From Stramonita haemastoma (Eukaryota > Mollusca > Gastropoda > Neogastropoda > Muricidae), in assembly GCA_030674155.1 (NCBI GenBank), contig CM060317.1:89905537-89969536 (forward strand): a DNA stretch of 64,000 bases, in the 5' to 3' direction. The notes below the pieces were generated by a model. That model was not told the origin of the DNA. It saw nothing but the letters and a program-made list of their open reading frames with translations, and searched no databases. Shown one piece after another: positions 33,700 through 46,682 of this stretch (positions within the stretch are counted from its first letter, which is position 1; each line of letters begins with the position of its first letter). Position numbers and translations under genes: made by a program.

Positions 33700-33800
33700 C
33701 ACAAATGACAAGATTTGCAAAACTGCACACACATGGGCTGTAAAAAAGCACACGAGTGCTTATTCCATTATTCTCGATATAAAAGAAAAATAAATAAATG
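33700..33800 (+). mobile_element. SINE family 1, 3' fragment
   Basis: ATGACAAGATTTGCAAAACT, AAAAAGCACACGAGTGCTTA and a (AAAT) tail; the 5' part is replaced by CA-type repeats. Confidence 0.75.
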
Positions 33801-34442
33801 CACCCTCTGTCAAAGTACATGCTTGTTCTCATTCTGAAGATAACATGGGCCCAAGGCTATTTCCATGACATTCAAAATTCTAATTCAAAATCTGTGTGTG
33901 TTAATCTGGATTCTAACTTTTTTCAGTGTGAAACTGATTGTTGACACTGAGCAGATTGCATACAGATACTGTTATAGGAACAAGTTGGGATTTAACAGAG
34001 TTGTCTCTGTTAGCAGATGATCTTCTGAAAAATATGCATCGACCATAGGACTTTAAGGTATAGGCAAAACAATTTCACAAGCAGGATGCCTAGAAGTGCT
34101 CTTCAAATTCAGGCATGTCACATTGAGGGGAGAAAAGTACAGTAAAATATTCCCTGCTACAAAAGTATTTGAAAATCTGACCATTTGCTTACCGTACATC
34201 TTTTCCAAAGGATTTCCTGTTTTGTTTGCATCACTAGATGTGCTGAAATTACTTTGAAAGCTAAACTGCATATCAGATTTTATGAGTTGAATGGTTCTTG
34301 TCTGTTTGTTGAGAAATTAATGACTTATTGGCTGGCTGAATAGTAAGGGTACTACATTTACTCTTGGTCCATAGAGCCTAAGTTTGACTGTTGGCGACCA
34401 CTTGGAGAAACTCTCTTCAGAATCGTCAACATTTGTGCAGAT

Positions 34443-34830
34443 TTTAGCAGGATACCATAGTGACCAGTGGTTAGAGCATTGAGCTCGTGATTTGATGGCC
34501 TGGGTTTGAGCCATTCAATCTTTGGACATATTTCACTCCTTTTTTTTTTTTTCCCCCACCACTCAACCTTTGTAATTATGATCTAAATGATGATAAGGAG
34601 CTAGAGATACCCATTATGGGGGTTATTTCCCCTGGAGTTAACATCAGTATTGACTCCGCTGCCCCCAAAATACTTCAGGTGAGACCATAAGCTTAGGAAC
34701 TTGCACAGAGCATCTTGGATATATGTTAAAACCCACTCTGCCTTTCGGAAGAGTGAACCATTTGTGCCAATAAGAACGAATGACAAAAATTGTTATTGAA
34801 TTAAAAGGCTGCACATGCACACAAAAACAT
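34443..34830 (+). mobile_element. SINE family 1, old full-length copy
   Basis: A tRNA-like head (TAGTGACCAGTGGTTAGAGC; GGGTTTGAGCC), CCCCTGGAGTTAACATCAGT at 34630, a degraded central block and CCTTTCGGAAGAGTGAACCA. It is clearly diverged and contains an inserted T-rich stretch. Confidence 0.7.
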
Positions 34831-35080
34831 CAATTTTTCATGTGTAAAATGTCACTCTTACCTTTTCAAGAAAAGTAATCAGATGTATACCAGTATGAGT
34901 AGTATAGATGACAAAACTACACGCATAGACTCATCTCTTCCTGACTGGCTGTAAAGATACACATTGGATCAGACAGTAAACGCTGAATGGCTGTGCTGAA
35001 GAACCTTCACCTAAACAAAGCAGAATGATTTTTTTTTCATTTCTTGGCTAGAGCTCCCATGGTTCACCAGTGGTGAGGTT

Positions 35081-35985
35081 TTGCATTTCACCGTTTTTGA
35101 CCACATGAAGGTAGCTGTGAATCATGGACTTTGCATGTCACCATTTTTGACCACCATGAAGGTAGCTGTGAATCATGGACTTTGCATTTCACCGTTTTTG
35201 ACCACCATGAAGGTAGCTGTGAATCATGGACTTTGCATGTCACCGTTTTTGACCATCATGAAGGTAGCTGTGAATCATGGACTTTGCATGTCACCGTTTT
35301 TGACCATCATGAAGGTAGCTGTGAATCATGGACTTTGCATGTCACCGTTTTTGACCATCATGAAGGTAGCTGTGAATCATGGACTTTGCATGTCACCGTT
35401 TTTGACCATCATGAAGGTAGCTGTGAATCATGGACTTTGCATGTCACCGTTTTTGACCATCATGAAGGTAGCTGTGAATCATGGACTTTGCATGTCACCG
35501 TTTTTGACCATCATGAAGGTAGCTGTGAATCATGGACTTTGCATGTCACCGTTTTTGACCATCATGAAGGTAGCTGTGAATCATGGACTTTGCATGTCAC
35601 CGTTTTTGACCATCATGAAGGTAGCTGTGAATCATGGACTTTGCATGTCACCGTTTTTGACCATCATGAAGGTAGCTGTGAATCATGGACTTTGCATGTC
35701 ACCGTTTTTGACCATCATGAAGGTAGCTGTGAATCATGGACTTTGCATGTCACCGTTTTTGACCATCATGAAGGTAGCTGTGAATCATGGACTTTGCATG
35801 TCACCGTTTTTGACCACCATGAAGGTAGCTGTGAATCATGGACTTTGCATTTCACCGTTTTTGACCATCATGAAGGTAGCTGTGAATCATGGACTTTGCA
35901 TGTCACCGTTTTTGACCACCATGAAGGTAGCTGTGAATCATGGACTTTGCATGTCACCGTTTTTGACCACCATGAAGGTAGCCAC
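35081..35985 (+). repeat. 51-bp minisatellite, about 17 copies
   Basis: Central copies are identical by eye, while edge copies vary at two positions (CATTTCACC and CCACC forms). 51 is a multiple of three and the unit lacks stops in two + frames, so both frames stay open for about 300 codons. No start context, splice context or similarity supports translation. Confidence 0.95.
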
Positions 35986-36295
35986 ATTCTGACTTCAGGC
36001 ATGTGTGCTGGATAATCCCATAATTATGTTACTGTTTCCATTTCCGCAACCCACGTTTGCTGACATAGAGTTCGAGATCTTTAACATGCGTAGTTGATCT
36101 TCTGCATGTGTGTGTATATATATACACGAAGGGAATTAAGGCACTGGCAGGTCTGTACTTTAATTAAGTTTATGTGGGAGATCAGAAAATCCTTCACCAT
36201 TAATTTTACCAGACACTGCCAAGATTGGAGCCCACGACTTCATGGACCCATGAGATTGAAGTCAGACTTCACAGCTCGGCTAAATGTCTGCCAGT

Positions 36296-36323
36296 GTGTG
36301 TGTGTGCGTGCGTGCGTGCGCGC

Positions 36324-36369
<46 letters not shown>
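36296..36369. repeat. (GT)n with GCGT variants
   Basis: TGCGTGCG variants merge into pure GT. Confidence 0.95.
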
Positions 36370-36373
<4 letters not shown>

Positions 36374-37000
36374 GTTCTTGCTGTTGTGCAGTTTTTATTT
36401 TGTTTGTTTTCCACAATCTCTCATTATTCAAATTCAGATAAATTTTGCTAGATAACCAGGTAAAAACTGGTTCTGCACACCAGATTTTCCTTTTGAATCA
36501 CCAGGAAACAGACCATAAAATTAATCAACATTTGATTTTGTGATGGGATAGGATAGGGAAATAGATTCACAGAAATAGGGAGAAAAAAGAAACAGTTGTC
36601 TACCTTTTATTGGAGAGAGAAATGGCGGGATAAAAAGCTAAAGGGAAGCAACTATTTTCTTACTTTCACTTTTATGAATTATGTCCCTTGTACCACTTTT
36701 CTCCCCGCGCGATCGTGGAATTGTGGCTCACAATGTCATGTTTTGGTGTGTTTTTTAAACAGATGATTATACATATGCGTGCGTGTGCCGACACACACAC
36801 ACACGCACACGCACACACACTCACACACACTTTGCTTGTTTGTTAGGGGGGGGGGGGGGGGTTGTTAGGGGTTGTTTTTTTTTGCTTTTGTTTTTGTTGG
36901 TTAATTTTTTTTTTTCCTTAGATAGAAAAAGAATGATGGAAAAAAAAAGCAAACCAATGTTCAATGTACCATCTGGAAATAAAAATTTGATTTGATTTGA

Positions 37001-37374
<374 letters not shown>

Positions 37375-37403
37375 ACACCACACACACACACACACACACA
37401 CAT

Positions 37404-37740
37404 GGGGGACGGGATAGCCTAGTGGTTAGAACATTGCGCTCGCAGTCTGATGACACGGGTTCGAATTCCGTTCAAAGGGACATTTTCCCCTGGAGTTAAC
37501 ATCAGTGCAAACTCCACTCCCCCCCCCCAAAGTCCTTCGGATGAGACTATAAACCAAGGCCCCTAGTGCGAACGCACGCAGAAAATCTTGCACACACATT
37601 AAAACCTGTTCCGCTTTTCGAAAGAGTAGGCCATTGTGTGCTGGTGGGAACAGATGACAAAATTGATGAAACAACATACACACGGGGACTGGATGTAAAA
37701 AAGCACATGAGTGCTCATTCCATTATCCTGGAAATAAAAG

Positions 37741-37741
<1 letters not shown>
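37404..37741 (+). mobile_element. SINE family 1, full length
   Basis: Box A TAGCCTAGTGG, box B GGTTCGAATTCC (one base longer than consensus) and the full body; the tail is an AAATAAAAG stub running into CA repeats. Confidence 0.88.
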
Positions 37742-37776
<35 letters not shown>

Positions 37777-37785
37777 TATAATATA

Positions 37786-37846
<61 letters not shown>

Positions 37847-37848
37847 TC

Positions 37849-38070
37849 TCCCCAAAAGTCTTTCGGATGAGACTGTAAACCGAGGCCCCGTGTACAAACG
37901 CACGCAGAACATCTTGCGCACACGTTAAATCCTTTTCGTAAGAGTAGGCCATTGTGTGCCGGTAAGAACAGATGACAATATTTACAAAACTGCATGCACA
38001 CGGGGAATGGTTGAAAAAAAGTACATGAATGCTTATTCCATTATCCTCGATATAAAAGAATAAATAAATT
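37849..38070 (+). mobile_element. SINE family 1, 5'-truncated
   Basis: Starts at CCCCAAAAGTCTTTCGGATG and continues through the body; a small deletion removes part of the CCTGTTCCGCTTTTCG block. Confidence 0.85.
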
Positions 38071-38091
38071 ATATATATATATATATATATA

Positions 38092-38135
<44 letters not shown>

Positions 38136-38154
38136 TATATATATATATATATCA

Positions 38155-38575
38155 GCCCTCCGATGGAATGGCAAGCACTGCGAGTTCTTTGACATAGAAA
38201 AGGGAGTCAGTTATTATCCCTGCATCTTTTGATAAAAATAATAATACATGGAAATTATAAAGCGCTAAATCTTGTAAAGCAAACAAATTGAAGCTTGCAT
38301 TCAAATCAGTCACACGCATGAAACCATTCACAAAATAAAATATAATTAACAAATTTTCAAGATATATGCAGAAATGATCAGGAGAAAGGTGGACAGAGGT
38401 GACATGGGCATTAATGTAGGAGGCAGAAGCATCATTAACCTCCGGTATGCTGATGACACAGCACTCATGGCCAATGATATCACCAGCATGACAAGAATTC
38501 TCCTCAGAGTTGATGCAGAGGGCAACACTGCTGGCCTTAACTTCAATGCCAATAATGACCAAAGTGCCCGTTAAT
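38155..38575 (+). pseudogene. LINE reverse-transcriptase fragment with YADD box, interrupted
   Basis: 38157-38222 encodes WNGKHCEFFDIEKGV. The frame resumes at about 38365 with IYAEMIRRKV and INLRYADDTALMAND, the YADD catalytic box being at 38446-38457. About 140 nt in between (containing AAAGCGCTAAATCTTGTA) is inserted sequence. It is the same kind of element as the relic at 22390, which begins where this one ends. Confidence 0.8.
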
Positions 38576-38819
38576 GGTGCAGCCACCCCTCAAAATGTCT
38601 ACATTTAGTTTCCTACCTGTTGTGATGTTTTGGAACATATGGCATCTTATTTAGGGAAAAGACATGAATGGCAGCTTTACGACCACACTTGAGAAGTTCC
38701 TATGGTTCACGCTGAGGGACACGCACCAGCTGGGGAAAAGTCCATTGCATTTTCTTTTTCTATTTTAGCTGTTATTGAAAGCCATGAACATTTGCCATTT
38801 GGGTCAATAAGCAGATAGC

Positions 38820-38990
38820 CCTTCAGTCTACGTCAACAGTCAGACTAGACACCTCTTCAGTCTACAGTCAAAACAATGTACCAGTACTAGACACCTCATC
38901 TCTTCTAGTCTACAGTCTCGTAAAACAATTTACTGTACTAGACACCTGCAGGTACATCATTTAATGTCTCTCAATCTATTGTCAAGGTAG
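38820..38990 (+). repeat. Degenerate TAGACACCTC / CAGTCTACAGTC repeat
   Basis: Three imperfect units of about 55 nt. Confidence 0.6.
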
Positions 38991-39078
38991 TGAACTTTTC
39001 AGGGTTTGTCATCATATGAAATTATCCCTCAAGCTCATATCAGTGTAGATTAGTTGGGTTTTTTAACACCTTTAAATT

Positions 39079-39079
<1 letters not shown>

Positions 39080-39110
<31 letters not shown>

Positions 39111-39321
39111 GTCGTCTCATCATCGTCATCATCATCATTCATCTCTCTCATCGTTGTCGTTGTCGTCATCATCATATTGTTCTCACTCATCCTCATCCTC
39201 TCTTTTTTTCTCTTTTCTCTTCTTCTTCTTCTTCTCTTCCTCCTCTTCTCTTCTTCTCTTCTTCTTCTTCTTCTTCTTCTTCTTCTTCTTCTTCTTCTTC
39301 TTCTTCTTCTTCTCCTCCTCC

Positions 39322-39352
<31 letters not shown>

Positions 39353-39475
39353 CTCCTCCTCCTCCTCCTCCTTCTCTCTCCTCTTCTTCTTCTTCTTCTT
39401 CTTCTTCTTCTTCTTCTTCTTCTTCTTCTTCTTCTTCTTCTTCTTCTTTCCCCTCCCCCTCCTCCTCCTCTCCTT
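39080..39475. repeat. Compound TCA / TCT / TCC pyrimidine tract
   Basis: Nearly 400 nt of trinucleotide repeats; from about 39200 almost purely pyrimidine on the + strand. Confidence 0.95.
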
Positions 39476-39844
39476 CTTCCCTGCGTTCCCTCATTAGTAG
39501 TGGGATGCATAGCACTGGGATTTCCCCTGTGCTTGTCACTCTGCAGGAGAGCATGCCTGCTGGCCACAGCTGACACATACCGACCAGAGCAGCTCACTGC
39601 CAGTCTGGCCTCAATCCCTTTAGGTGGAGGATTATATACAGAGAACGTTTTGTTATCGCGCTGGTCGTCGGCGCCATTGTGGCGCCACGTTGGCCCCTGT
39701 TTGAGGCTGTGAATCAGAATCAGAATCAGAAATCATCTATTGCCATGAAAGTTTCATGGACTTATTGACACAACAAAATACACTCAACATAATTCATCAA
39801 TACAACATACTATTCACTGGTCAGCATGACGAATTTAAAATGAT

Positions 39845-40050
39845 GAATGAATGATGTGCCCAACACCCTGCCCCATGTCATGTCCCCATCAACACAACAC
39901 CCCCCATGCCCCACACCCCCCATGTCATGTCCCCATCAACACACACACATCAACACCACCTGCCCCATGTCATGCCCATCACACAACACCCTCCCCATGT
40001 CCTCAACACAACACCCTGCCCCATGTCCCCATCAACACAACACCTACATT
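39845..40050 (+). repeat. CCCATGTC / CATCAACACAACACC repeat
   Basis: C-rich tandem units of variable length around CATGTCCCCATCAACAC. Confidence 0.75.
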
Positions 40051-42185
40051 AACTAAAGAGGCCTAAATATGCGACTTCAAAGTTCGCTCCAGACCCAAAA
40101 CAGTATGTAGATTCATTATCAAATTATACGGTAATCTGTTATCAACGCAGACATCCTTAGTCCTCTTATCAAACTAAACATCTACCTATTATCAATGGAT
40201 TTTTACTTATATTAGATTCCTTTAATCACCATATCCAATTGTCTTTCAATCGCTGATCAACGGACCGAGTTATTTCAGCACCTTTAATCAAAATACCAAT
40301 CTGTTAATCAGTACAGTTTACTTATTCAGTATCATCTTTACACCAAAAGTAATGATATCAAATTGTCTCACAAGCTGCGTAATACACAAAGCGCTGTTAG
40401 CTTTCCTCTCAAGGTTTTTCTTATTCTACAGTTTCACGGACGCTACAAGTGGGTGGTTAAGACCATTTGACTTCGATCTCACACGTCCATAAAGTCATGG
40501 GTTCCATTCTCGTCAGCAGCGCCCTGATAAATTAAAGGTGGAGATTTTTACGATCTCCACGGTCAGCTTAAAAGTGCAGACCTGCCAATGCCTTCATATC
40601 TTTGGTGTATATACACATGCAGCAGACAAGATCTGCATAATGAAGATCCGGTAGTTCACCACGGAATTTAACGGAGAGGAGGGGGGGGGGGGGGGGCTAC
40701 TGAAATACGAATCTGCCCAGGATGCATCGCACGAAAATGAGCTGCTCTGAGTCAGGACGTGTCGGCCAAGACCAGCGGACAGACCTCCTGTAAAGAAAGA
40801 AAGACAAGACCAGGCACTACACATCCCATCAGGTACAGAGAAGAGAAGAGAAAGGGAAGAGAAGGGAAGGGATAGATGTACATTAATTAACTAAGACACC
40901 ACGCCCTTTTGCCGTTACTGCACACATGTCAAAACGTCCTCCAAAGTCCTTCACTGTACTGTACTCACACAAGACACAATCATTATGTCCAAAAGTTTTT
41001 GTCTGAAAATGGATCAATCAATCAACCAATGAGGGCAGCAGACATCTTTTAAAAGTCATAGGCATGAAGTGAACATGGTGAATTGATTTTCAATATAACG
41101 TTCTTAGGCTGCAATCTGCCTTTGTAGACACATCACCTAGATTAGGCTGTACATAACACGTGGTTATTACAGCACTCAAGATATCGTATTGTGTTACTAA
41201 GTTTCTGTTCAATGTCTTTAAAAGGTTGTGGGGTGAGCTAAAGAGAATTGTCCTGGTCTATGCTCAGTCAATATGCTGCCATCCTCTTCTCCCACCGGCA
41301 ATGAATGTTGAATATCCACACTTTAGAAGACCTAGAAATACCAACAACAGCAGCAGCAACAACAACAGTAGCAACAACAACAGCAACAACAACGACAACA
41401 GCACAACAACAACAAATCCTGGAGTGAATGTGACATGCATTAGGCAGTCACACTGATGACTTTTGTAGAGTCAAGCAGTTTCTGTATACAACTGCATTAT
41501 AAGATACTTTGCCTAGCAGCCTCCCCCTTAATCTTTTTCATCTGCATGTGCATGTGCCTCTCTCTGTCTCTGTCTCTCTCACCCCCCCCCCCCCCCCCCA
41601 CCTCCCACTTTCTCTCCGGCTAACGTGTTGCTGCTTTTATGTCCCACCAAAAGTAATCCAGACTGCTTAACTACAAGACTATGTTCCTTTCTAGTATGTT
41701 TTTTGTTTGTTAGTTTGTTTTCCCCCATTGTAGTCTGTCTCACAGTGATGATGGTGTGTGTTGTGTTTTTCTTCGCCATCAGACATCTAGCTAGCTAGCT
41801 TACTCCTGCCTGCAGCCTTTCTCTCTCCCCTGCAGTCAGTCAGTCAAGTACTCCTGTGGGAGTTCAGCAGCTCCTGGGCTGCCCTCTAATGCCTGTGTTC
41901 TTTCCACAGACTGCATGTTTAGGCCGCAAACTCCCCCGTCTTTGTGGCAACGATCACAAGGTATTTGGCAAACGTCTATTTCCCTCCCGAGAATTTCCCT
42001 AGTTTTGCCTCCATCCATTTCCCCCCTTTTTCCTGTTGGAAGCCAGTCAGTCAGTCAGTCACCCACAGTCGTCTGCTGCAGCTGGTTTTGGGGGCTGGCG
42101 TTTAACCAGAGACAGATCAGGCTAGAGGAGGTTGGGTTCTCTGTGTGGAACAGAGCTATTTTGGCGAGCTAGCTGTGTTGTTAAG

Positions 42186-42189
<4 letters not shown>

Positions 42190-42264
<75 letters not shown>

Positions 42265-42398
42265 GGAAGAGACAGAGACAACAGAGACAGACAGACAGCA
42301 GACAGACAGACAGACAGACAGACAGAGACAGACAGACAGACAGACAGAGAAACAAAAAAGAGACAGACAGACAAACAGAGAGAGAGACAGAGACACAC

Positions 42399-42435
<37 letters not shown>
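42190..42435. repeat. (GA)n then GACA repeats
   Basis: GA 42190-42270, then GACA and mixed purine-rich repeats. A further (GA)n is at 43000-43075. Confidence 0.95.
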
Positions 42436-42539
42436 GGGGGAAGAGAGAAAGAAAGGGGGTCCAGGGTGGAACATGTGGAAGTGAACATGTAAGGGCGGGA
42501 ATGACTGACAGGTGCCGAGCTGGGGTATTGTCATTTCCC

Positions 42540-42975
42540 GGGATCACGAGTGCCGCTGGAGCACACTATTTCCGTGGGAGATTAACTGAACATGTGCAAG
42601 CACCCCCAGCTTCTGAAGCTTAAAACAATTACTGCCCATTCGCGCCCGCAGGAGTCAGGACGCAGTTACCGGTCTTGAAGGTCGTCAGGGGGCGCAGGTA
42701 TTTGTTCACGTGCTGGCCGACATTTGGCAGCCATGGTGGAGCTTCGGGAGGCCCGGCCTTTCGTGGCTGCTGGCTTCTGCCGCCAATTGGCGCGAATTGT
42801 TACAAGGCTCCTTGAAAAGATGAAAGATCAACAGATCGTCGCGACAAACCTTTCAAACAAATGTTTGCACGCTTTTAAGTATACGATATCATACAGGTGT
42901 GCAGGAATGGAACTGCCGCGGCCCCCGCTAAATGCATCCGCCCGATCCCTAAGAGCTCCCAAATGATGGCGAGGC
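42540..42975. other. GC- and CpG-rich single-copy patch
   Basis: About 430 nt clearly richer in GC and CpG than its surroundings, bounded by GA repeats. It contains GCAGCCATGG and an 80-codon open frame without recognisable similarity. It could be a promoter/first exon of an unseen gene or a regulatory island; function unknown. Confidence 0.35.
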
Positions 42976-42997
42976 AGACGCCAGCAGCAGCAGCAAG

Positions 42998-43079
<82 letters not shown>

Positions 43080-43904
43080 GGGGTAACTTTACAATTCACA
43101 GACGTGGCGTCCTCCTCCTGCAGGTTTGCTCTTTAGTGCTAACGCCAGGGTTTCACTCTTCCCTGTTTGTTCAAGGCTGGAGAGTCAGTCTTCTGCAGTG
43201 AGGGCGGGGAAGAAAGCAAAGAGAGCAGGGATGCCCGCTGTCAGGATGAAATGCCCCGTGCCTTCTGTTCTTTGAGCCCCCTCTCTGCTAGTGTATGCTC
43301 GAGACACAGATAAACATGTGTAGTTTACTCCAGAGAGCCATCAGTGTTGTCTCTGTCCATTTCTTTATTCATCAGATGTCTTTCTTTTACTTTGTTTCAC
43401 ACAAAAACGTTATAGTCTATATATTGTTGCATGTTATATGTACCCTCTCAAACTCATTCACATGCAATGTGTGATGGCGGCAGGTGTTCTGCCTGGGTCA
43501 TACTTTACAGGGGTGAGTCAGTTTAACTGTCAGAAATGCCCTCTTTAGAGGACTCATCTTGGGGAAAACAGTCTGAAACTGTTAGGACTTCCACAGGACT
43601 GAGTCATGAAAAGTAAAGATAGTTGACGTTATACATACCACTTTTTTAAATTCACCCTTTTCAACACCGTTCTATAATTTTGTGCAAGGAACACACAAAT
43701 AGACTAATGCCTGAAAATGAAATCATCAATGTTTCTGTGAAAGTGAAAGAAAGTTTTTATTATTTTCTTTTATTAGAATCACATCCTCATCGTGCAGATC
43801 TATATGATATCTGGACAAAACATGAATTACATGGAACCAACAGAAAGAAAGGTCCAAATGCATTCATTTGTTTGTGTTGTTTAAACTAGACACAACAGGA
43901 TTTG

Positions 43905-44265
43905 ATAATGCTATCACACAAAACATTACTCTCTCTTGTGGCCTCTCCACTGGTTGCTTGTCCCACAGAGAATAAAGTACAAGATCAGCACCCTCTGTCA
44001 TAAATGTCCCTACAAAACAGAACCCTCCTACTTCTGTGAATGTCTTCACCTGTACACTCCTCGTTCCCTCCACTCTGTTGCAGATACCACGTGCTGAATA
44101 CCTAGATTCAAACAATTTACTGTTGGCAGTTGCTCTTTCTCAAACTCTGATCCATCAATCTGGAATGATTCCTTTGCCAAAAGCTTACATATGACACTTT
44201 AAAATCCAGCCTAGCGACATACTTATTCCAAACCTAAGATTTTCCCCGCCTGTTTCATCTCACAA
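43905..44265 (+). pseudogene. LINE reverse-transcriptase 3'-end relic (CR1/L2-like)
   Basis: The translation shows LHWLPVPQRIKYKISTLCHK, then PSYFCECLHLYTPRSLHS, SIWNDSFAKSL and a final basic tail, with internal stops. This is the conserved closing block of many CR1/L2/Jockey-type reverse transcriptases, from a different LINE family than the YADD fragment. Confidence 0.75.
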
Positions 44266-44358
44266 CTGTCCCTGCATTCAACAGTGGAAATCCCATCACC
44301 CTGCCAAAGGTTGGATGCAAGCCCTTTGATTTGTTTTGACAAGATATAGAGCTATATG

Positions 44359-44645
44359 AGGGCGGGACAGCTAACTGGTCAGAGGGCTGGTTTTCCCCAA
44401 GTCAAATTAAGCAGCGTCGAGCGTGGTTAGCATTGGATGGGTGACCGTAAGGGCGCCTTAGCTTCAGCACAGTCCCCCCAGCTGTAAATGGATACCTGCC
44501 CTCTTTAGGGTCAGGGAAGCTAAAGCAGCAAGAGAGAGGAGATGGGCGCCCCCTCAATATGCTGGCCCCTAGAGAAGCTGAGGTCTCTGATGCCTCGCTC
44601 CCCTACGGCTGCCTAGGTTATGGGACACCTTTACCGTTACCTTTT
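44359..44645 (+). mobile_element. 5S rRNA-derived SINE
   Basis: 44406-44446 closely resembles the 3' half of 5S rRNA, including AATTAAGCAGCGTCGAGC and GGTTAGCATTGGATGGGTGA (box C of the 5S internal promoter). The body continues with GAGATGGGCGCCCCCTCAAT and ends CACCTTTACCGTTACC. It is a type III promoter fused to an unrelated tail, as in SINE3-type elements. Confidence 0.7.
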
Positions 44646-45448
44646 ATAGAGCTAAAATATAAATCCATATTAATTATTATTATTATTATTTATTATTATT
44701 ATTATTATTAATTATTATTTATTATTATTATTATTATTATTATTCAAAGATTCATTTTCCTCTGAGCTGGATAGACACCTATTCGATATTACATACATTT
44801 TTGTATCATCAACATAGACTTGTTACAGATTGTACAGTATGAGGGTATAGCTTGCTTTATGTATGTGTCTTTATCACTGACATCACACCAAGATTGCCAA
44901 CACATAAAGAAAAGTCTCTTGCAACAAATAAAGCATATATCGTGCATGTACTCGTTGATCTCTTCCGTTTTGTTTATTAATTTCTAGAGAAGGTGGAAAA
45001 AGTAGGGGCCAATAGCAGAGAGAAACAGACTTCATGAGCAGAAAAAGACCGGAGCCATGCATGACTCATCAGGTTCAAAGTGTGCTATTTCCTTTCACCT
45101 TCACTCTTTTGCACTCAGTTTATTGTAGTCTGTCTGTACTCTGGGCAGACTATTCACCCTACCATGGTGCACTCCACTGAAGGTCTGGGAGTGGAAAAGG
45201 GGCAACGCCAAACTGAAGATCAGCCCTGAGCGGTCAAACGGCGATGTTTTGCATGCATGTTGTGGATGTGAACGTTGCCAATGTTAGCTCTGTCTCAGGT
45301 TTTCTTTTGCTTTTGAAACAATCCTGCCACTTCATCATTCTGGTCATTTCCGTCATTTTCTGAGTGAAGGCACTTCTCAGACATACATGTCTTTTTTCTT
45401 GTGGGACCTTAGGTTCTGATGCCACATCTGGAAGAAAACAGAAACAGA

Positions 45449-45635
45449 AACAGAACATCTTGCGCACACGTTAAATCCTGTTCCGCTTTTCGAAAGAGTA
45501 GGCCATTGTGTGCCAGTGGGAACAGATGACAACATTTTCAAAACTGCATACACATGGGGGCTGGATGTAAAAAAACACATGAGTGCTTATTCCATTATCC
45601 TCGATATAATTAAATAAATTATTAAATAAATAAAC
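45449..45635 (+). mobile_element. SINE family 1, 3' half
   Basis: From AGAACATCTTGCGCACACGT to an AAAT-rich tail. Confidence 0.85.
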
Positions 45636-46189
45636 AGTCACATTGCATATCTGACTGTCAGTGTTATCTACAGCTGAAGCCAGATGAAGGCAATATGTAT
45701 CAGTACGGACAATGTCCTTTCCTGTCAGCAACAGGAGACAGTTCTCTGAAAACAGACACAGAAGTAAAGAAAAGAAAAGGATTATTCTCTGGACGTTACT
45801 CTGAAATAAAACTAAAGCAAAGTATAAGAGCATAATGACAAGATAAGAACTCTTCACAAAAAATGATTGGTTTTTGTTTTGGGTTTTTTTAAAGCTTAAA
45901 CTCAAAGTGGGTTAACTGAACCACTCAAACGTATTCCTTCTCTGAGGAAAGCTCTTCTAGCACAGAAATATCGCCCACAATGATCCCTCACAAAGACATC
46001 CTTTCACTGGTTCCCTGCTGCATCTCCGTACTGTGCTTTACATGTAGATCTAGCAAGGACAGAAGAATGTCTAGTCTCTTATCTGGAACACTTGCCGCCA
46101 CCGCCACTTGCTGGCTGGTATGTGTCTCTGTATCGTGAAGCAGGAGAAGCTTGTTGTCCCCTGCCAATCACTGGGGAACAGGATCTGCC

Positions 46190-46323
46190 GCCAGTCACAG
46201 TCACTCATCCCCGCCAGTCACAGTCACTCATCCATGCCAGTCACAGTCACTCATCCGCCAGTCACGTCACTCATCCCCGCCAGTCACAGTCACTCATCCC
46301 CGCCATCACAGTCACTCATCCCG
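46190..46323 (+). repeat. 23-bp tandem repeat, about 6 copies
   Basis: Units share GCCAGTCACAGTCACTCATC. Confidence 0.9.
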
Positions 46324-46577
46324 GCTAAGAGCCTCTGGTTGTTGGTCCTGCACTGCTCTAACGTGCCTGCCCTCCTCCCCCCTCCTCATTCACTGCATTG
46401 CCTGACAGGGGAATTCCCACCCACAGTTGCCCATCTCCAGCCTCTGTTTGCTAAGTCAGTGGGATGAAGGAACAAACGAAACAAAAGAGATCAAGTTGGC
46501 TAAAAACCAAGGTTATAATATCAACCTTCAAAAATATCTGTCAACTCACTTCTTCTTTTTTTCTTTTTTAGAGAAAT

Positions 46578-46682
<105 letters not shown>

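Larger units (their letters stand above)
30650..35050. other. Intergenic AT-rich block
   Basis: Apart from the repeats and SINE fragments listed separately, and a poly-C run at 32912-32927, I see no coding exon, RNA gene or recognisable element. Confidence 0.5.
38580..42180. other. Intergenic block, no gene seen
   Basis: Holds the pyrimidine tract, a short LINE-like tail (39712-39810), poly-G (40681-40696) and poly-C (41582-41599) runs and a CAA/CAG-rich stretch (41345-41415). 40070-40670 and 40860-41340 are single-copy with nothing recognised. Confidence 0.5.

Noticed and set aside
35081..35985. CRISPR-like regular repeat
   Set aside because: The units are contiguous with no unique spacers and the context is eukaryotic.
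35081..36015. Two ~300-codon frames in the 51-bp array
   Set aside because: The unit length is a multiple of three and the unit lacks stops; two overlapping frames open at once argues for composition, not coding.
42724..42966. 80-codon frame in the CpG-rich patch
   Set aside because: No recognisable similarity, and it ends at a GA repeat; kept only as a possible island.
44400..44446. Possible 5S rRNA gene
   Set aside because: Only the 3' half of the gene is represented, and the downstream sequence is a SINE tail found elsewhere without it.
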